A stretch of 64,000 nucleotides of DNA, from positions 3,596,001 to 3,660,000 of the forward strand of contig NZ_JAUSXM010000001.1 in NCBI RefSeq assembly GCF_030815985.1, in the 5' to 3' direction. This document shows, in pieces, positions 58,647 to 64,000 of this stretch (the first letter of the stretch is position 1; every line of letters begins with the position of its first letter). Below the pieces are notes generated by a model that was not told where the DNA came from, searched no databases, and worked only from the letters and a program-made list of their open reading frames with translations. A program made the position numbers and the translations under genes. Source of the stretch: Paenibacillus sp. W2I17. GTDB taxonomy: Bacteria; Bacillota; Bacilli; Paenibacillales; Paenibacillaceae.

Positions 58647-61181
58647 ATGAAACGTCTATTTTTCATTATGTTTGCACTCACCCTGTTACTGGCTGGATGC
58701 CAGAGTACTGAACAGGAGAGTAGTCCGTCCGAAAATAACCCTACAGAAGTAGTAGAAGGTTCTACCATTTTAAGTTTGAAGCAGAAATACGGCTCTGAAT
58801 CGGAACAAGCGATCATGCCGATGTACAATGTAGCTCAGGATGAAGAATTTACGTTCAAGTTTAAAGCAGATTTACGTAAAAGTAACCTGCGAGCTAGTGA
58901 CATTATTAGTGTACATACCGATATTAAAGCACTCAAAGCAAGCGATGTATATGCCATCCCAGAGACAAACGACAATAGTGTTTCCATTAAACCTCTTGGA
59001 TGGGGCGTTTTAAGTTCAGATTCCATGATGAACAAGGATCAAAGTTCTTGGGGCGGTGCCCCCATTTATTACATTCGTCTGAATTATGATCCAGATGCTG
59101 AGAAGCTAACACTACTCGATCAGCCCATCATTATTCCATTTACAGTGAAATCGGAGTTACCCGTACCTAACCTAAGATACGAAATTGACAAAGATAGACG
59201 GTTCAAGTTGGTCTGGGACAAGGTTGAAGGTGCCACAGAATATAAAATTTATAAACGTTCTGACCTAACCAACTTCGATACAAATGTACCTCTAACTGGC
59301 GCAGAGGATGCTTTCAGTAATAGTCTGCCTTTAGATATTGCGGTAACAACTGAGACGTCTTTCAATGATTTTTTGAGAGACGGAAAAGGCGGGCTAGGCA
59401 CTTATAATGAAATGATAACTACCACTCAGAACCATGGTATACGAGGAGAATATTACGTCACTGCAATCGGCGGAGGCAAAGAATCCAATTTTAGCAGAGG
59501 TGTCCCTACAGCTCCGCTTGCTTCCCAGTTGCCAACATCTCTGAAAGAACAATTGTATAGGGAGAAATTAAAGAATATAGATGTACTTCCTCAGAAAGCA
59601 ACAGTTGAGTACAATGACGGCTCTCTAGCTCGTGAAACCATTGTCTATGATACCAAAAGCGTAGAAATTTCAGAGTTCAATGAAACGAATATTCCTTTTC
59701 ATATTAAAGGAACAGCTTTGAAAAGTTACGTGCGCGTAGAAAATGTGACACAAGCAGATTTGGACAGACTTGCTCAGCAAACCGTAGCCGATTCCAGCAA
59801 CGGACTGGTGGAACCAAAGAATGACACACCTTACGTTCCTGCACCTGATGTGCCAACGATCATCAACAATCATGATGCACCTGAGTCTGCAACGGAAACA
59901 GAAGAAGCACCGGCTTCGGAAACTTCAACTCCAGAGTCTACAACCGATACTGGAACGTCAGAAGATGCAACTGATTCTCTATCTACTGAGGCTTCCGATG
60001 AGGCTTCAGATGATACTTCTGATAATTCTTCAGATATGGCTTCTGAAGAAGCTTCCAATGAAACACCTGCTCCAGCTCCAGAAGCTGTAGAAGACAACCT
60101 GGTAGATGAGCAGAAATCCAATACACAGCAAAATGTAGAACAAGGTAATCAGGAAACCGTGCCTCAGCCTGCTACAGGCGATGCAATGATCAATGCAGAT
60201 TCCGCATTGGAAGAAGTTTTAGCCAAAAACATGATTGCGGCACAAGATAAAATTTCGTTAAAGGCTTTCCCCGAAGCTCAAAATTTCACGACACTCTCAG
60301 ATGTTGTCCTGAAAGTGATGTACCAGAATCCATTGATTCTTGGTGTGGAAGGTTTCGAATACAACTATGGTACACTTACCCTTTCGATTAATTACAATGA
60401 ATCGGCTAGTGGTATCCAGAAGAAGCAAGATGAGATTATTGCCAAAGCGAACGAAGTCGTGGCTTCTATTATCAAAGACGGCATGAACGAAGACGAGAAA
60501 CGAAAAGCCATCTACGATTATCTGAACGATAACGCGAAGTATGATGATGCAGCGCTGGAAAATGCGGAACAAAACAACTTCAAAAATGTCGATCCGCAGT
60601 TCAATGACTCGTTTACCACATACGGTATTCTGGTCAAAGGTGTTGGGGTATGTGCCAGCTATGCCTCCGTCTACAAATTGCTCTCCGATCTCTCGGGATT
60701 GGAAAGCATCGTTGTAACGGGAGCCTCCAGTGGTGTTCCACATGCATGGAACAAGGTCAAAATCGGGAACGAATGGTTCCATGTCGATGCCACCAACAAC
60801 CTGACGAACTCCGGCATCCCGTACTTCCTGTACAATGCCAACGATGAGACTGCTGCAAGTCAGAAAACGATAGCGGATCAAGATTACTGGCTTGATTCCG
60901 AGCTCGCGATGTTTAATGGCGAGAGCGATGCCAATGATTATTATGTGCAAAATGGTCTCGAAGTCGCGTCCATTAATGAGTACAAAACCAAGGCTGAGAG
61001 TGAACTCAAAAAAGGAGAGAACCGGGTCATTCTCCGTTTCGCCTCACCTGTTGACTCTGATGAGCTGATGACAGCTGCCGGCGAAGCCCTCGCAGCAGTG
61101 GATGAAGCGCTTCTGAACACAGCACAATTAGCCACGCTAGGCAGTTATGCCATTCTGGACCCGAAACCAGAACAGAAGTAA
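58647..61181 (+). CDS. Lipoprotein with transglutaminase-like domain
   Basis: A membrane-anchored lipoprotein of 844 aa. Lipobox LLLAGC follows the signal MKRLFFIMFALTLL. Beta-rich N-terminal domains follow (about 40-400). A Ser/Thr/Glu/Asp-rich low-complexity linker spans about 405-510 (DASDDTSDNSSD-like). A transglutaminase core comes next, with catalytic Cys in VKGVGVCASYASVYKLLSDL, His in SGVPHAWNKVKIGNEW and Asp in FHVDATNN. The last 100 residues are a small domain. The start ATG 58647 has AAGCGGTG upstream; the frame from 58593 includes it. May cross-link or bind wall peptides, or work as an inactive surface binder. Monocistronic. Confidence 0.86.
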   Translation: MKRLFFIMFALTLLLAGCQSTEQESSPSENNPTEVVEGSTILSLKQKYGSESEQAIMPMYNVAQDEEFTFKFKADLRKSNLRASDIISVHTDIKALKASDVYAIPETNDNSVSIKPLGWGVLSSDSMMNKDQSSWGGAPIYYIRLNYDPDAEKLTLLDQPIIIPFTVKSELPVPNLRYEIDKDRRFKLVWDKVEGATEYKIYKRSDLTNFDTNVPLTGAEDAFSNSLPLDIAVTTETSFNDFLRDGKGGLGTYNEMITTTQNHGIRGEYYVTAIGGGKESNFSRGVPTAPLASQLPTSLKEQLYREKLKNIDVLPQKATVEYNDGSLARETIVYDTKSVEISEFNETNIPFHIKGTALKSYVRVENVTQADLDRLAQQTVADSSNGLVEPKNDTPYVPAPDVPTIINNHDAPESATETEEAPASETSTPESTTDTGTSEDATDSLSTEASDEASDDTSDNSSDMASEEASNETPAPAPEAVEDNLVDEQKSNTQQNVEQGNQETVPQPATGDAMINADSALEEVLAKNMIAAQDKISLKAFPEAQNFTTLSDVVLKVMYQNPLILGVEGFEYNYGTLTLSINYNESASGIQKKQDEIIAKANEVVASIIKDGMNEDEKRKAIYDYLNDNAKYDDAALENAEQNNFKNVDPQFNDSFTTYGILVKGVGVCASYASVYKLLSDLSGLESIVVTGASSGVPHAWNKVKIGNEWFHVDATNNLTNSGIPYFLYNANDETAASQKTIADQDYWLDSELAMFNGESDANDYYVQNGLEVASINEYKTKAESELKKGENRVILRFASPVDSDELMTAAGEALAAVDEALLNTAQLATLGSYAILDPKPEQK

Positions 61182-61195
61182 TTTAATTACACAGC

Positions 61196-61234
61196 AATCC
61201 CCTTGGCTTTCTAACAAGCAAAGGGGATTTTTTG
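61196..61234 (+). terminator. Terminator of the transglutaminase lipoprotein gene
   Basis: AATCCCCTTGGC pairs with GCAAAGGGGATT (one mismatch), followed by six T. Confidence 0.85.
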
Positions 61235-61251
61235 TCTATTATTAGATGACT

Positions 61252-62247
61252 TCAAGCCATTGATTTAACCTGTTGCAATCTGGTAATAAAAGAAGAAATA
61301 AATGCTTTCTCTTTTGTGAGATTCTGTTGCAATCTCTCACTTATTTTACTGAGTGTACTTGCATCACGCGTTATATTGTATTTCAGAACTATATTTCTCA
61401 ATTTAAAGTAGTCCTGTTTCAGAATAGTGCTTAATTCCATAAAGGTTGAATCTCGTTCAATGATTGATTTCTCCATTAAGTAAGATAAACGTAACTCCAT
61501 AAGTAGCTTATGTTCATACAAGAGATGAAAGACTCGTGAATCCAATGCTTCTCCAACTAGGGCTGCCTGCTCAATGTCGGTAAAGATGCGTTGAATGGCT
61601 TGCATTCCAAAATCGTATTTCTGATCTCTCACTAAGTCATATGTCTCGCTTGAGTTAAGATAGTTTTCCATCGCCGTTATAATCTGCTCCACATGAATTG
61701 CATAATTGATATTCTGAATTGGCTTGAGGAATCTCACTTCTGTCCAAAAACTGTACTCATTAGACATGGTCCAGTAGCCTTTCTCAAGTTCATCCAGACT
61801 ACATACGGTTTGTATGAATTTACCATCATCTAGATTATCAGCAATGTATATCAAATTTTGATCCAGGTCATACCCATACACCAATAATTCGTGCATGAGA
61901 TGTTCTTTCTGATAATAGTCTGTACACGCAATGTAGTATCTATCTGCATAAATATATAGATAATATCCCATATCTATCGCTTCCGTAATCACTTGCTTAA
62001 GTGATGTTCCCCATTTGCTAATCACAATTTCTTGTGGCAGGTTGTAAAAGGAAATTCCTGGACAGGTACTTAGCAGAAACTGATGAGAATCAAACGAAAA
62101 AATTCCCCATCCATGTGCATACCTGATTTGTATAAAGTTATTGAAAATCCATGGCCATAAATCTTCGTGCATAACGGATGTTAATGTCCCATATGATGTG
62201 TACGTGCTTATGACAGGGTCACCTAGTTTAAGTACATTCTTGACCAT
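61252..62247 (-). CDS. Orphan protein resembling the BtrH N-terminal (C39-like) family
   Basis: A 331-aa soluble protein. Around residues 60-180 it reads ISFYNLPQEIVISKWGTSLK, YYLYIYADRYYIACTDYYQK and EHLMHELLVYGYDLDQNLIY then IADNLDDGKF. The DRYYIACTDYYQKEH-LHELLVYGYD-IADN pattern resembles BtrH-N/DUF4872-type domains known from antibiotic and peptide gene clusters, where they act as acyl or peptide transferases. The C-terminal 130 residues are helical. The ATG at 62247 follows AAGGAGG. No biosynthetic genes are nearby. Family match is by eye. Confidence 0.6.
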   Translation of the reverse strand: MVKNVLKLGDPVISTYTSYGTLTSVMHEDLWPWIFNNFIQIRYAHGWGIFSFDSHQFLLSTCPGISFYNLPQEIVISKWGTSLKQVITEAIDMGYYLYIYADRYYIACTDYYQKEHLMHELLVYGYDLDQNLIYIADNLDDGKFIQTVCSLDELEKGYWTMSNEYSFWTEVRFLKPIQNINYAIHVEQIITAMENYLNSSETYDLVRDQKYDFGMQAIQRIFTDIEQAALVGEALDSRVFHLLYEHKLLMELRLSYLMEKSIIERDSTFMELSTILKQDYFKLRNIVLKYNITRDASTLSKISERLQQNLTKEKAFISSFITRLQQVKSMA

Positions 62248-62432
62248 TACAGAATTCCTCCTTCGATTCCTAGGCATAGTGTATTGATCTGAACAGATTC
62301 ATTGTATAAGCAACGCACTCTCAGAGCTGGGAGCGAAGATCATGTTCTTGAATATATTACCATGTACCTTTCCTGTTTTATATAAGAACGCTTTCATATA
62401 TAAAAATATATTATTTCTCTCATCTTAATGAC

Positions 62433-62474
62433 AAAAAAGAGGATACCGCCCCCAATATGGAGACCGTATCCTCT
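62433..62474 (-). terminator. Terminator of the SDR gene
   Basis: On the minus strand GAGGATAC and GTATCCTC pair around a 19-nt GC-rich loop, followed by six T. The interval 62248-62432 is the leader of the BtrH-like gene; nothing else was recognised. Confidence 0.82.
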
Positions 62475-62503
62475 GATACCCTGATCGGATTACCTAAGAC
62501 TTT

Positions 62504-63406
62504 CTACGGACTAACCGTACCGCCATTTGCATTCAGTGTCTCACCGCTCACATAGCTGGATTCCTGGCTTGCCAGGAACACAAATGCCGGAGCCATCTCG
62601 GCAGGTTGTCCTGCTCGACCAAGCGGTGTATTGGAGCCAAACTCGGCCAGCTTCTCGACTGGTTGTCCACCCACGACCTGGAGCGGTGTCCATACCGGTC
62701 CTGGTGCAACAACATTGACACGTATCCCTTTGCTACCCACCTGTTGTGCCAGCGCTTTGCTGAACGTGTTAATGGATGCCTTCGTTGTCGCATAATCCAG
62801 CAGGATTGGCGAAGGTTTGTACGCCTGAATCGATGATGTGTTGATAATGGAGCTGCCCGGCTTCATATGTTTCACAGCTGCTTTGCAGAGCCAAAACATG
62901 GAATAGACATTTGTTTTGAACGTTGCATCGAATTGCTCGGTGGTCAGATCCGCAATCTGCTCCACAAACTGCTGTTTACCTGCCACGTTAGCAAGGATAT
63001 CTATCCCGCCAAGCTCTTTTACCGCAGATTCAATGAGTTCTTCACAGTATTTCTCATCTTTCAGGTCACCTGGCATCGTAATTGCTTTGCGACCGGCTTC
63101 CTCAATCAGCTTCACAACTTCCTGCGCATCTGCTTCCTCTTCCGGCAGATATGCCAGAACGACATCTGCACCTTCACGGGCAAAAGCAATCGCTGCCGCC
63201 CGGCCAATTCCGCTGTCGGCTCCGGTCACAACCGCTTTACGTCCTGTTAAACGTCCGCTGCCTTTATAACTTTTCTCACCCGCATCGGGAACAGGGGTCA
63301 TCTCACGCTGGAGCCCCGGCTCATCCTGTTGCTGTTTCCACTCCGGTGTAGCCTTCGGATATTGTGTCGTTGGATCTTGCATGGTGTGCTGATCTTGATT
63401 AGCCAT
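62504..63406 (-). CDS. Short-chain dehydrogenase/reductase (YhdF/YhxC family)
   Basis: A 300-aa SDR oxidoreductase. The N-terminal 45 residues are a Gln/Pro-rich extension ([20 protein letters not shown]) seen in this Bacillus group. The coenzyme motif [27 protein letters not shown], the catalytic Ser and Tyr-x-x-x-Lys ([22 protein letters not shown]) and the PGPVWTPLQ loop are present. The ATG at 63406 lies 8 nt after GGAGG; an in-frame TTG precedes it. Homologues are general stress proteins with unknown substrate. A palindrome TATTGATCAATA lies just upstream. Confidence 0.92.
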   Translation of the reverse strand: MANQDQHTMQDPTTQYPKATPEWKQQQDEPGLQREMTPVPDAGEKSYKGSGRLTGRKAVVTGADSGIGRAAAIAFAREGADVVLAYLPEEEADAQEVVKLIEEAGRKAITMPGDLKDEKYCEELIESAVKELGGIDILANVAGKQQFVEQIADLTTEQFDATFKTNVYSMFWLCKAAVKHMKPGSSIINTSSIQAYKPSPILLDYATTKASINTFSKALAQQVGSKGIRVNVVAPGPVWTPLQVVGGQPVEKLAEFGSNTPLGRAGQPAEMAPAFVFLASQESSYVSGETLNANGGTVSP

Positions 63407-63576
63407 GTTCAATTCCTCCTCGGTTATTTATATTGATCAATACGATCACAGAAGTTGTTTTCTTAAATGTTGCACTCTTTCCTTTGTAACCGAGTTGGGC
63501 GTTATTTAAACTAAGCTAACCAGATTCCCTGACAACCGTCTAACTTTGAATCTCCCCTAACCCCATACCATTTTAA

Positions 63577-63646
63577 GAAAAAAATGCACTCCCTGAATGA
63601 CGCTGAATCACCCTCAGGTTCTCCAATCGTTTCAAGGAATGCATGT
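63577..63646 (-). terminator. Terminator of the permease gene
   Basis: On the minus strand ATGCATTCCTTGA and TCAGGGAGTGCAT pair with two mismatches around a 35-nt loop, followed by six T. Confidence 0.65.
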
Positions 63647-63683
63647 ATGATATTACGATATAAGTTGATTTTTGAATATTAGA

Positions 63684-64000
63684 CTAGCGATTTTCGCCGC
63701 CATCTATCCGTTGTCTTTTGCCGATGCCAAATGCGAAGTATCCAGCCACCACGATGGCCATAAACGTAGCTCCAACAACCAGAGGCAAGCGCGTATCCGG
63801 GTTAAACGCCATACCGATAATGACGAGGATCAGATACACAATAATGATGTAATTGCTGATCGGGAACCATTTGGACTTGAAGTTATGATCCGCCATCTCA
63901 TTGCCCCAACGCTTTCTGAATCGGAACTGGCTGAACGCCAACGCGAACCATGGAACCATACCCGGAAGAACACTTGCACTGTAGATGTACAGGAACAGCT
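63684..64000 (-). CDS. Amino acid permease, C-terminal part (APC family)
   Basis: The gene runs in from the right edge; the visible 105 codons start upstream of an internal Met. The peptide LFLYIYSASVLPGMVPWFAL then AFSQFRFRKRWGNEMADHNF and two hydrophobic segments (YIIIVYLILVIIGMAFN, LVVGATFMAIVVAGYFAFGI) matches the last three membrane segments of GABA/lysine-type amino acid permeases, where a ...FRFRKRW cytoplasmic loop is typical. The substrate cannot be told from this part. Confidence 0.85.
   Translation of the reverse strand, partial: LFLYIYSASVLPGMVPWFALAFSQFRFRKRWGNEMADHNFKSKWFPISNYIIIVYLILVIIGMAFNPDTRLPLVVGATFMAIVVAGYFAFGIGKRQRIDGGENR

Overview
The window is a chromosomal segment of a Gram-positive, spore-former-type Firmicute, almost certainly a Paenibacillus. 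The 16S rRNA looks like the P. pabuli/amylolyticus group (inference from memory, not a search). Other support comes from the S-layer homology (SLH) and copper-amine-oxidase-type stalk proteins, strong AGGAGG ribosome sites, TPP riboswitches, LicT/RAT antitermination, CcpA cre boxes and many carbohydrate-active enzymes. No transposase, integrase, CRISPR array or tRNA gene was found.

Regions. (1) 1-13.3 kb: two thiamine-related transcription units, each behind a TPP riboswitch. On the minus strand are ykoE and the start of ykoD (ECF-type pyrimidine/thiamine uptake). On the plus strand is thiZ-thiX-thiY-thiM-thiD-thiE (pyrimidine precursor ABC importer, salvage kinases and thiamine phosphate synthase). 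Between them lie a stalk-domain protein, a PL3 pectate lyase, a large SLH surface protein and a radical SAM/SPASM protein. (2) 13.3-16.8 kb: a MerR/TipA-type regulator with a 19-bp-spacer promoter, a small membrane protein and the overlapping deoxynucleoside kinase pair dgk-dck. (3) 16.9-22.3 kb: a complete minus-strand rrn operon (16S-23S-5S) with tandem promoters, a terminator and no spacer tRNA. (4) 22.6-24.7 kb: a MarR regulator with a YhgE/Pip-type membrane protein, and a small basic protein. (5) 24.8-29.4 kb: licT-bglP-bglH, with two RAT/terminator switches and a cre box on the internal promoter. (6) 29.4-37.7 kb: a TetR-controlled MFS pump, a VOC protein, a methyltransferase, a class B PBP with a MecA-like N-terminus, a CBS protein and a minus-strand run of small proteins (TPR-like, SMI1/KNR4-like, GyrI-like, one frameshifted). 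(7) 37.7-43.8 kb: an AraC-controlled sugar locus made of a large cytoplasmic glycosidase and a PTS IIBCA permease. (8) 43.9-50.7 kb: a hypothetical protein, a CAP+SLH surface protein, an APH-type kinase, a lipoprotein and a GT39-like membrane glycosyltransferase. (9) 50.7-51.9 kb: a decayed patch with a truncated XRE gene, what looks like the leftover 3' region/antitoxin RNA of a type I toxin-antitoxin module, and a frameshifted gene. (10) 52-64 kb: an ArsR-saccharopine dehydrogenase-like pair, a YgjP-like metalloprotease, a GNAT protein, a GH94 phosphorylase, a SnoaL-like protein, a transglutaminase lipoprotein, a BtrH-N-like orphan, an SDR and a partial amino acid permease.

The most interesting signals are: the AraC/glycosidase/PTS locus, which pairs a non-GH1, non-GH4 enzyme with a phosphorylating transporter and has a 17-bp-arm intercistronic hairpin; the toxin-antitoxin scar at 50.85-51.18 kb; the pectate lyase leader that can hide its own ribosome site; and the orphan BtrH-N-like protein. 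No complete new defence or biosynthetic system is visible. Start codons were re-chosen from ribosome sites in many genes, and several use or abut TTG/GTG codons.
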